Positions 9,310-16,237 of a stretch of 33,542 nucleotides of DNA are shown piece by piece; the first letter of the stretch is position 1, and each line of letters begins with the position of its first letter. The notes under the pieces are model-generated. The model saw only the letters and a list, made by a program, of their open reading frames with translations, was not told the DNA's origin and did no database searches. Origin of the DNA: Candidatus Hydrogenedentota bacterium (lineage in GTDB: Bacteria; Hydrogenedentota; Hydrogenedentia; Hydrogenedentales; CAITNO01); contig JAAYBJ010000123.1 in NCBI GenBank assembly GCA_012730105.1, positions 1-33,542 of the forward strand, read 5' to 3'. The position numbers and the translations under genes were made by a program.

Positions 9310-10002
9310 ATGTCCAATAAAGCCCTCCACGCAATCATCTTCGACTTTGACGGCCTGATACTCGACACGGAAAGCGCCCTGTTCGCATCGTGGCAGCACA
9401 TCTTCCATGAGTATGGGCACCCTTTTCCGCTCGAACGCTGGGCCGCCAATGTGGGCGGGTATCAGTATGATGTTTTTGACCCCCTGGCGCATCTCGACGA
9501 GCTGCTGGGAACGCCCGTTGACCGGGATGCCGTGAACAAAGCACGCAGAGAATGGTATTTGGAGCGGGTCCATCATCTTGAGGCCATGCCGGGTGTGCGG
9601 GAGGCCATAACAACCGCGCGATCCCGGGAACTGCGCCTGGCGATCGCATCGAGTTCCAGCCGCAACTGGGTATCGGGCCACCTGGAACGTCTGGGCCTGC
9701 TGCCGCAATTCAACGTAATCTGCTGCGGGGATGAGGTGGACAAAGTCAAGCCCGATCCTGCCCTGTATTACCTGGCGCTGGAGCGGCTGGGGCTGGGCCC
9801 CGATCAATTGTTCGTTCTGGAAGATTCGCCGAAGGGCATTGCAGCCGCCCGCGCCGCTTCGCTATACTGTGTCGCGGTGCCCAACCCGGTGACCCGGGTA
9901 TCTCCCCTCGACGGTTGCAGCCGCAGGATAGAAAGTCTGGCATCCGTGTCTTTTTCCCAATTGATAGACGAAACAGAGAAAGCGATATCCGGTGCGTTTT
10001 GA
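9310..10002 (+). CDS. HAD-superfamily hydrolase (beta-phosphoglucomutase-like phosphatase)
   Basis: 230 residues. HAD motif I is DFDGLILDTE with two aspartates, motif II the serine run ASSSS, motif III the lysine in KVKPDP, and motif IV EDSPKGIAAA. The helical cap after motif I (residues about 20-85) marks subfamily IA, the group of phosphoglycolate phosphatases and beta-phosphoglucomutases; the D-x-D-G-(L/V)-(I/L)-x-D-(S/T)-E form fits the phosphoglucomutase/YhcW side. Substrate cannot be told. The start ATG has only a weak upstream purine stretch. Its last 11 bases overlap the next gene, so it is the first gene of a translationally coupled operon with the lipoprotein exporter. Confidence 0.9.
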   Translation: MSNKALHAIIFDFDGLILDTESALFASWQHIFHEYGHPFPLERWAANVGGYQYDVFDPLAHLDELLGTPVDRDAVNKARREWYLERVHHLEAMPGVREAITTARSRELRLAIASSSSRNWVSGHLERLGLLPQFNVICCGDEVDKVKPDPALYYLALERLGLGPDQLFVLEDSPKGIAAARAASLYCVAVPNPVTRVSPLDGCSRRIESLASVSFSQLIDETEKAISGAF

Positions 10003-11245
10003 AACCTTTGTGGCCGCGCGTTACCTGCGGGGAAAACGCAAGACGCGCTTTATCAGCCTGATCACCTTCATCTCGGTGGCCGGCGTGAGCGTGGGCGTCA
10101 CCGCGCTGATCGTGGTCATGAGCGTGATGACCGGGTTCGACAACGCGCTGCGCGAGACCATCATCGGCAACCGGGCGCACCTGACCGTGATGAACCGCGC
10201 CGGCCTGCCCATGGAAGACCCGGAAGCGGTGATCGCCGACATGGAAGCCCTTTCCTCGGACGTGCTGGGCGCCGGGCCCATCATGCAAATGGAGGCGCTG
10301 ATCAAGCGGGGCGAATATACCACCGGCGCCTTTGTGCTGGGCGTGGACCCGGAACGGGAAGCGTCGGTCACCGACCTGCCGCGCAACCTCACCCGTGAGG
10401 GCGGCCGCATGTTCGGCGAGGGCACCATGCCCGGTGAAAAAGAGATCGTGCTGGGCTTCCGCCTCGCCCACCGGCTGGCGGCGCGGGTGGGCTCTGAAGT
10501 GGCGGTCATGACGGACAAGCCGACGGTCACCCCCTTCGGCATGCGCCCCGGCAACCAGGTATTTCTCACCGTCAGCGGCATTTCGCAGGCGAAGATGTCG
10601 GACTTTGACAATCTCTATGCCTTTGTGGACATCGACACCGCGCGCATGTTGAGCGGGCGGAAAGAGGTCGACGCCGTCCACATACGCTTGTCCGACGCAT
10701 TTCTCGCCGACAAGGTGGCAAGACTGGTGCATGAAAAACTGCCTTACCGCGCGGAAACCTGGTACGAAAGTCAGGAGGCCTTTTTCGAGGCGCTCAAACA
10801 GGAAAAAGTGGCCATGTTCATCATCCTGGTGTTCATTGTGCTCGTGGCTGCGTTCAACATCACCAGTACACTGATCATGATTGTCATGGAGAAGCAGCGC
10901 GACATCGGCATCCTGCGGACCCTGGGCGCCAGCGGCTGGTCCATCCTGAACATTTTCATCCTGGAAGGCCTGCTGATCGGCCTGAGCGGCACTATTATCG
11001 GCCTGGGCCTGGGCGTCACCCTGTCCTATTACATCAACCCCGTCGCCGAGGTGGTCGCGTGGTTCTTGGGCGTGGACCTGTTCAACAGCACCATCTATTA
11101 CTTCGACGGAATTCCCGTTGCTATTGTGTTTGCCGACCTGGTGTGGATCACAGTCTCCGCGGTGATTTTGACGCTCGTGTCGACCCTCTATCCCGCGTGG
11201 AGCGCCACGCGCCTGAACCCCGTGGACGCGTTGCGCTATGAATAA
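9992..11245 (+). CDS. lolC: Lipoprotein-releasing ABC transporter permease LolC/LolE family
   Basis: 417 residues starting with GTG, inside the end of the HAD gene. The N-terminus VRFETFVAARYLRGKRKTRF is the usual LolC/E start. TM1 covers about residues 19-46, a large periplasmic MacB/PCD-type domain follows to about 265, and three further membrane helices (about 271-298, 318-345, 372-402) form the FtsX-type core. The family works at the inner membrane, extracting outer-membrane lipoproteins and passing them to LolA. Only one permease gene is present, so it probably forms a homodimer (LolF-like arrangement) rather than the LolC-LolE heterodimer of Escherichia coli. It overlaps lolD by 8 bases. 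The choice between C, E and F names is not decidable here. Confidence 0.93.
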   Translation: MRFETFVAARYLRGKRKTRFISLITFISVAGVSVGVTALIVVMSVMTGFDNALRETIIGNRAHLTVMNRAGLPMEDPEAVIADMEALSSDVLGAGPIMQMEALIKRGEYTTGAFVLGVDPEREASVTDLPRNLTREGGRMFGEGTMPGEKEIVLGFRLAHRLAARVGSEVAVMTDKPTVTPFGMRPGNQVFLTVSGISQAKMSDFDNLYAFVDIDTARMLSGRKEVDAVHIRLSDAFLADKVARLVHEKLPYRAETWYESQEAFFEALKQEKVAMFIILVFIVLVAAFNITSTLIMIVMEKQRDIGILRTLGASGWSILNIFILEGLLIGLSGTIIGLGLGVTLSYYINPVAEVVAWFLGVDLFNSTIYYFDGIPVAIVFADLVWITVSAVILTLVSTLYPAWSATRLNPVDALRYE

Positions 11246-11930
11246 CACCCCCGATACCATCATCGCCTGCAGGGACGTGCGCAAGGTGTATAACGACGGC
11301 AGCCGGGAGTTGGTCGTCCTCGGCGGAGTGGATCTCGAAGTGCCCGAGGGCAAACTGCTCACCATCACCGGCCCTTCAGGGGTGGGGAAAAGCACGCTGC
11401 TTCACATCATGGGCACTCTCGACAAGCCCTCTTCGGGCGACGTTTTCTTCCGGGGAGAGAACCTCCGCTCCCTGGGCAGCGCCAAGATCAATCATATCCG
11501 GAACCGGGAAGTCGGCTTTGTCTTCCAGTTCTACCACCTGCTGCCCGAATTCACGGCCCTGGAAAACGTAATGATGGCCGCGCTCTGCAAGGGCGCACGC
11601 AGGAAAGACTGCCTGGCGCGGGCCGGGGAACTGCTGGAACAGGTCGGCCTGAGCGAACGGACCACCCACAAGCCAGGCCAACTCAGCGGCGGCGAGCAGC
11701 AGCGCGTAGCCATTGCGCGGGCCTTGTTCAACCGCCCCGCTGTGCTGTTATGTGACGAGCCGACCGGCAACCTGGACGAGCGTACGGGCGCAGGTATCGT
11801 GGAACTGCTCTGCGAACTTAACAAAAACGCGGGCGTCACGCTGGTCATTGTCACCCATGACGATTCCATCGCCGTCAAGGCGGACCATTGGGTCTCCCTC
11901 CACGCCGGCCACGCGCAAACGCGGAAATAA
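11238..11930 (+). CDS. lolD: Lipoprotein-releasing ABC transporter ATP-binding protein LolD
   Basis: 230 residues, full family length. Walker A is GPSGVGKST, the Q-loop FQFYHLLPEF, the ABC signature LSGGEQQRVAIARAL, Walker B VLLCDEPTGNLD and the switch His is in VTHD. The FYHLLPEFTALENVMM stretch after the Q-loop is characteristic of LolD/MacB-type ATPases that pair with FtsX-like permeases. The ATG overlaps the lolC stop (ATGAATAA), showing translational coupling. It is the last gene of the operon, and a 9-nt-period hairpin lies downstream before the convergent gene. Several lipoproteins encoded in this window would be plausible cargo. Confidence 0.95.
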   Translation: MNNTPDTIIACRDVRKVYNDGSRELVVLGGVDLEVPEGKLLTITGPSGVGKSTLLHIMGTLDKPSSGDVFFRGENLRSLGSAKINHIRNREVGFVFQFYHLLPEFTALENVMMAALCKGARRKDCLARAGELLEQVGLSERTTHKPGQLSGGEQQRVAIARALFNRPAVLLCDEPTGNLDERTGAGIVELLCELNKNAGVTLVIVTHDDSIAVKADHWVSLHAGHAQTRK

Positions 11931-11990
11931 CCTGCCATCACTTTCACGCGTGGATTACCCTCAAAACAACTCTGGATTTGAAGGTGTTTC

Positions 11991-12094
11991 CAAAACCAAA
12001 AGACTTAAAGGACATAAAAGACCAAAAGGACTGTGGAACGCGTTTCTGATCGGTGCATCCTTTATGTCCCTTAAGTCCTTTTTGTCCTTTTTTA
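11991..12094. repeat. 9-nt-period inverted repeat hairpin, copy A
   Basis: Left arm 11997-12032 is four 9-mers (AAAAGACTT, AAAGGACAT, AAAAGACCA, AAAGGACTG). The right arm 12058-12093 reads, on the other strand, AAAGGACAA, AAAGGACTT, AAGGGACAT, AAAGG. The arms pair in register around a loop of about 25 nt that ends in GGTGCATCC, also found in copy B. It lies between convergent lolD and the VCBS gene, and the right arm finishes in a T-rich run, so it could act as a terminator in either direction. Confidence 0.8.
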
Positions 12095-12124
12095 GGCGAA
12101 CTTTTCCAGATTCAACTGCCGTTT

Positions 12125-14548
12125 TCAGGATTGTCGTCCAACACGCTCAACCACGCCTATACTTATCCCTGTCCCCTCGGAGAAGATCTCGCACAGGTTC
12201 GCCTCCAGCGCGGGACGCCGGAAAAAATAGAACCAGCCGCTTTCCGCGCCGCAGACCAGGTCCAATTGGCCGGTGCCGTACCAGTCCACGGTGGCAAAGC
12301 TGTGTTCATGGGCGCTGAGCGTAATTTCTTTGCCCATACAGTGCAACCGCACCGCATCCTTGAATATCGGATCCGCGTTGGATCCCGCGTTCTCGTAAAA
12401 AGCAGGGCCGCCTTTTCCAAAATCGCCCGCCTGGCCGATGAGATCCCAATCCCCGTCGCTGTCCCAGTCACAGGCCTCCGGGTTCTTGGTTTTGAGGGGT
12501 GTCCCCGATTCATGCAGCAAGGGTGATCCGGGATGCAGCCGGAGTTGATCGTCTTCCCGATACCGTAAGAACAGGCACAGGCGCTCCTCCTTGTCCAGGG
12601 TCACCAGGTCCGTAAGCCCGTCACCCTCCCAGTCGGCGACCGCCGGCTGGCAGCGCCAAGCAAAGGCAAGCGCATCATCTTCCACGCGAACAAGTTCACT
12701 TCGGGTGAATTCCGGCGCCGAACGTGTACCCGTGTTCTCGAACCAGACCAGCCGGTTGGTGTTGTTACCCGTGAGCAGATCAAAATCACCGTCTGCGTCC
12801 CAGTCGGCGTACCGGGGCTTCGTCTGGCCCAGGTAGTATTCCGGGTTGCCGTCTTGGATATAGTGCCAGCGCATGACGCGTATGGGTTCGCCGCTCGCAT
12901 ACACCTGCTCCGCCGGAGCAAACACGGGGTCCGAATTGGCGCCGATGTTTTTAATCAGCCACATCAGTCCGAATTCATCGCCGGAGAGAATGTCCCAGTC
13001 GCCGTCGCCTTCAAAGTCCGCCACCTCCACCCCGCCAAAGCCTTGCACCGCGCAACGGGCGTTGTGCTGCATCAGAAATCCGCGGTCCTCATACCCAGGT
13101 ATTTCACCGGGCAGTTCCTTTCCCGTAAACGCCCGGTAACGTACCCGGTAGCCGTCCTGCAGGAACAATCCCTGATAGGCGGCATTGTCCACCTCCAGAA
13201 TGGTATAGGATCCCATATTCGTGCCGCTAGGGATGAGCATAGCCTTGCCGTAGACCGGCACGCCGCCTTTTTCCGCGGTGTTGGGCCAGTACACATACTG
13301 GGGAATCGAAGGAATCCGGTCCAGCGGCTGGTTGTTGCCGATAAGGTCCAGATCGCCGTCCCGATCCATATCACAAAATCCCGTAACGACACAGGCTTCC
13401 GTCCACAGCTCCCCGCCGCGCAACACCGGTTCTTCCCGGTCGAATACGGGAGTCTCATCGGGCCCCGCCCGGTTGACCTTGCGCCACAAGGCGCCCTGAA
13501 TAAAATTGCGCGGCGGCGGCCCTTCGTAGTCATAATGAACCCTGGAAAACATATAGAAGGCATCGCTGACACCGTCGCCGTCATGGTCAAGAATGCCGAT
13601 CAGGAAGCGGTACGGTTCTCCCTTCACCGAAAGGGCGGGCATATCGCAGAGCCGGGTCAGGACGGGAGCGCCCATCGGACCAACGGCGCCGGTATTCCGG
13701 TAGACGCCGTCGGAAGTGAGCAAATCCAACACTCCGTCACGGTCCCAGTCATACAACGCGCAGCCGCCGTAATGATTGTCGATGGGCTTTCCATCGGCAT
13801 ACAAAGGGACAAAATCCGCATAGACAGGCACCGCGTTCGTGCCGATGTTGCGCCAGAACCAGATGGTGAACCAAGGCTGTCCCCAGGTGCTGCTCCAGGA
13901 CGTCGGGCGGACCAGGTCCACCAGGCCGTCACCGTCGAAATCGGCGGACGCGGGCACGCCCGCCTCCATCGCCTGCAGGGGATCCGTCCCGCCCGGGCGG
14001 TTATATCGGAAATTATCGCCGATACCGATAAGCGGTATTGTCTCGGGTTGTGGATAGGGGCCGTTTATACGGCTATCAAAATAAACGCGATAGCGCAGGT
14101 GATCCGATTGTGTAATCACCCAAGAAACCATCCCCCGGGTTTCCCAGGCGAAGTCTTCCGACAGCGCATGCGGCACCAGTACCTCAGACCCATCATCCAA
14201 TACGCGCGTCACCAGCACGGACAAAGGCGCAAAGGCACCGTCCACACCGCCCGAACGGAGCAAGGCGGCGAAGTCCATTTCAATGGAAAAGGGCATGTAC
14301 GGCATAGTTACGGCATCGGGATGGATCCGGATTTCCACACGGCAGGAACGGCCGTGGACCCGGAAGGCCGCATCATCCCCCGCCGCGACAGATAGTCCGG
14401 CCCATGATGCAAGGCATAGAACCAATGCAATGAATTGAAGCCTCACGATGGGCTTGCGACCCGATTCCATTGACAAATGATTACGATGTTGGAATTTCCG
14501 ATCAGTCCGATCAGACAAATCGGTCTGATCAGATTTTTTATAAGACAT
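12125..14548 (-). CDS. Secreted VCBS/FG-GAP repeat protein (predicted beta-propeller)
   Basis: About 807 residues from the chosen start. After a hydrophobic signal segment (LQFIALVLCLASWAGLSVAAG) comes an approximately 150-residue beta-rich domain, then nine calcium-binding D-x-D-x-D-G-type loops: ADFDGDGLVDLV, YDWDRDGVLDLL, LDHDGDGVSDAF, CDMDRDGDLDLI, ADFEGDGDWDIL, ADWDADGDFDLL, ADWEGDGLTDLV, CDWDSDGDWDLI and the degenerate VDWYGTGQLDLV. Such loops mark integrin-alpha-like seven- or eight-bladed propellers, usually binding or surface modules. I chose ATG 14548 because AAGGA sits 9 nt upstream. ATG 14470 would give a more normal signal peptide but has no ribosome binding site; frames also stay open up to 14626. 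It is convergent with lolD. No enzymatic domain is seen. Confidence 0.85.
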   Translation of the reverse strand: MSYKKSDQTDLSDRTDRKFQHRNHLSMESGRKPIVRLQFIALVLCLASWAGLSVAAGDDAAFRVHGRSCRVEIRIHPDAVTMPYMPFSIEMDFAALLRSGGVDGAFAPLSVLVTRVLDDGSEVLVPHALSEDFAWETRGMVSWVITQSDHLRYRVYFDSRINGPYPQPETIPLIGIGDNFRYNRPGGTDPLQAMEAGVPASADFDGDGLVDLVRPTSWSSTWGQPWFTIWFWRNIGTNAVPVYADFVPLYADGKPIDNHYGGCALYDWDRDGVLDLLTSDGVYRNTGAVGPMGAPVLTRLCDMPALSVKGEPYRFLIGILDHDGDGVSDAFYMFSRVHYDYEGPPPRNFIQGALWRKVNRAGPDETPVFDREEPVLRGGELWTEACVVTGFCDMDRDGDLDLIGNNQPLDRIPSIPQYVYWPNTAEKGGVPVYGKAMLIPSGTNMGSYTILEVDNAAYQGLFLQDGYRVRYRAFTGKELPGEIPGYEDRGFLMQHNARCAVQGFGGVEVADFEGDGDWDILSGDEFGLMWLIKNIGANSDPVFAPAEQVYASGEPIRVMRWHYIQDGNPEYYLGQTKPRYADWDADGDFDLLTGNNTNRLVWFENTGTRSAPEFTRSELVRVEDDALAFAWRCQPAVADWEGDGLTDLVTLDKEERLCLFLRYREDDQLRLHPGSPLLHESGTPLKTKNPEACDWDSDGDWDLIGQAGDFGKGGPAFYENAGSNADPIFKDAVRLHCMGKEITLSAHEHSFATVDWYGTGQLDLVCGAESGWFYFFRRPALEANLCEIFSEGTGISIGVVERVGRQS
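14498..14539. repeat. 9-nt-period GATC palindrome followed by a T run
   Basis: On the plus strand, units TTCCGATCA, GTCCGATCA, GACAAATCG, GTCTGATCA repeat every 9 nt. GATCAGAC (14509-14516) and GTCTGATC (14523-14530) form a perfect 8-bp stem with a 6-nt loop, then T6 at 14534-14539. It lies in the 5' end or leader of the VCBS gene; if translated it encodes a three-residue period (SDQ, TDL, SDR, TDR). Confidence 0.65.
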
Positions 14549-14690
14549 ACAATGGGATCCTTGCAGAAAATAAAATCGGGGCATATCATCCCCATAAAGG
14601 CTTGGATGACACCGCGGAATAACCACCCTTGTTACATTATGTGGGAAAGGCTGCCCGGTACATCATCGGTTCTTAAGGATGCGCTTTGTC

Positions 14691-14834
14691 TTACACAAAA
14701 AAGGAAGCGATTCCCGAGAGCAATCCCGACAGGAACAGCGACCAGGCGCCTGTAGCGCCGATCACGGGCTCCAGCAGCCAGCCCAATACACCAAAAACCA
14801 GCGGAAACAAAATCAGTTCGAGCACGTTCAACAT
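14691..14834 (-). CDS. Possible 47-residue hydrophobic membrane protein
   Basis: A short frame starting at ATG 14834 with GGGAG 8 nt upstream and ending in TAA at 14691. The product is almost wholly hydrophobic: a first helix around LELILFPLVFGVLGWLLEPV, a Gly-Ala turn, then a second helix around WSLFLSGLLSGIASFFV, so a two-helix membrane miniprotein. It could not be assigned to a family. It precedes the VCBS gene on the same strand (about 140 bases), so a shared transcript is possible. The frame extends upstream to 14984, but that part looks non-coding. Judged real mainly on the ribosome binding site and amphipathic-free hydrophobicity. Confidence 0.45.
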   Translation of the reverse strand: MLNVLELILFPLVFGVLGWLLEPVIGATGAWSLFLSGLLSGIASFFV

Positions 14835-14963
14835 GGCCGGTTTCTCCCAGAATGGTTCAACCCTGTGATATTCCCAGTTATTGTCACCGGAAAACAGACT
14901 CAAGTCAACATTTACCGACGACAAGCAAATTTGGGGGGATGGGTCCTCCAGAGGTTCCAGAGG

Positions 14964-14993
14964 TTGTAGTATCCGTACCCGCACCTATATAAT
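14964..14993 (+). promoter_or_regulatory. Candidate promoter for the prepilin gene
   Basis: A perfect -10 TATAAT at 14988-14993 with a poor -35 TTGTAG at 14964-14969, 18-nt spacer. It would give a leader of about 70 nt before the AAAGGAG site. Confidence 0.4.
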
Positions 14994-15056
14994 TCACAGG
15001 TAGGCGTGTATTGTACAAGGGCTTCATAACGTTAATTTTTGTTCTCGGAACATCAT

Positions 15057-15073
15057 AAAGGAGTATTCCCATC
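15057..15073 (+). promoter_or_regulatory. Ribosome binding site paired with an AUC start codon
   Basis: AAAGGAG at 15057-15063, then 7 nt, then ATC at 15071. An in-frame TAA at 15056-15058 excludes any upstream start. The same AAAGGAG/AAGGAG-7-nt layout precedes normal ATG starts at 3723 and 8799, so the ATC stands exactly where ATG is expected. Confidence 0.7.
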
Positions 15074-16120
15074 AAACGGCACGGCTTTACGTTGATTGAA
15101 TTATTGGTTGTCATTGCTATTATCGGCATTCTGGCCGCTATTCTACTTCCCGCGCTGGCGCGGGCCCGCGAAGCGGCCCGCAGAAAATCCTGCCAGAACA
15201 ACCTGAAGCAATGGGGCACCATCTTCAAGTTGTATGCGGATGAACAAAAGGATTACTGGCCGCCCATACAGGACACCAATATTTTTAAGGAAGGGTGGCC
15301 GGGACCAACTGGCTTGTCAGGACTGACAGGACCCAGCGCCATGTTCGAAATCGCCTCCACGCCGCTGATAAGCGCGTGGTATCCGAACTACAACAGCGAT
15401 CCGTCCATCCTGATCTGTCCTTCGGACGCTGAAGACGATATTGATTCCCTCAAGGACGAGAACGGCGACTGGGATTTTTATAAGCCGGGAGAAAACTGGA
15501 AAGCCGGGCCCAGTTACGTCTATTTCGGATGGATTTCCGACCGCCTTCAAAAACCCGACCTGCCCCCGGTAAGCATCGATGAATTTACTTATATCACCGC
15601 CGGAGCCGGCATAGTCGGCTATGAAGCGCCGGCGGGCTGTTACGTTGCGCAACAATTCGGCGCGGCCCTTGACGGCGTGCTGAAAAACTTTGTCGATTAC
15701 GCCACCGGCGCCGGCCCCTATGGAAGCGATCCCGCCGGCATCGCCCTTCGTAAAATCGGGGACAATGACGTGAAAGTGACGCCCGGCCTCGGCAACGGCG
15801 GCGGCGATACCATTTACCGCATAAAAGAAGGCAATGAACGTTTCTTGATCACCGATGTGAGTAATCCCCAGACTTCCGCCATGGCGCAAAGTTCCCTATA
15901 TGCCATGATGGATTTCTTCGGCAACCGGGACGGCATCAAAATGTTCAATCATGTACCCGGCGGCTGCAACGTGCTTTTCATGGACGGGCATGTCGAATGG
16001 ATTGCCTATGTGCCGCCCGCCCCGGGACAGGACAATACGCCCGGCATGGACCTGGGCGCCACACAGCCCGTGCTTCCCAGCGTGGCCGCCATCATTGGCA
16101 TCTTCAGCGTGCAGATTTAA
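15071..16120 (+). CDS. DUF1559-type prepilin-like secreted protein with apparent AUC start
   Basis: About 349 residues. The N-terminus [20 protein letters not shown] is a class III/type II-secretion prepilin signal: basic leader, Gly-Phe cleavage site, Glu at +5, then a hydrophobic helix. The leader reads I(M)KRHG only if translation starts at ATC 15071; the next possible start, TTG 15092, would lose the cleavage site. The C-terminal segment [20 protein letters not shown] is the H-x9-DG motif of the DUF1559 family, which is expanded in Planctomycetes and Lentisphaerae-type bacteria. Such proteins are processed by a prepilin peptidase and are thought to be pseudopilins of envelope assemblies; the specific role is unknown. 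Gene context is no help: neighbours are on the other strand. Confidence 0.85.
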   Translation: MKRHGFTLIELLVVIAIIGILAAILLPALARAREAARRKSCQNNLKQWGTIFKLYADEQKDYWPPIQDTNIFKEGWPGPTGLSGLTGPSAMFEIASTPLISAWYPNYNSDPSILICPSDAEDDIDSLKDENGDWDFYKPGENWKAGPSYVYFGWISDRLQKPDLPPVSIDEFTYITAGAGIVGYEAPAGCYVAQQFGAALDGVLKNFVDYATGAGPYGSDPAGIALRKIGDNDVKVTPGLGNGGGDTIYRIKEGNERFLITDVSNPQTSAMAQSSLYAMMDFFGNRDGIKMFNHVPGGCNVLFMDGHVEWIAYVPPAPGQDNTPGMDLGATQPVLPSVAAIIGIFSVQI

Positions 16121-16204
16121 TACGAAAACACAATGCTGTGTCCCTGAAATAATGTAAAGTAACACAGGTTATTATGGGCTATTTCGCAGTCAGTCCCTTC
16201 TTTG

Positions 16205-16236
16205 CTTCTTCTTTTCTTCTTCTTTTCTTTTTCTTT
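16205..16236. repeat. Pure homopyrimidine tract (32 nt)
   Basis: An uninterrupted C/T run on the plus strand (TTCTTCTTTTC-type), extended to 16194 with a single G. It abuts the sialidase-like gene's stop at 16238 and lies between convergent genes. No other terminator is visible in this junction. Confidence 0.75.
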
Positions 16237-16237
16237 G

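Noticed and set aside
9746-11395. 549-codon open frame on the minus strand
   Set aside because: Antisense to HAD, lolC and lolD. His/Asp/Gln-rich product typical of a shadow frame in GC-rich coding DNA.
12854-14395. 513-codon open frame on the plus strand
   Set aside because: Antisense to the VCBS protein, which has nine intact repeat motifs on the other strand.
15092-15094. TTG as start of the prepilin gene
   Set aside because: It would remove the KRHGFT leader and cleavage site and is 28 nt from the Shine-Dalgarno.
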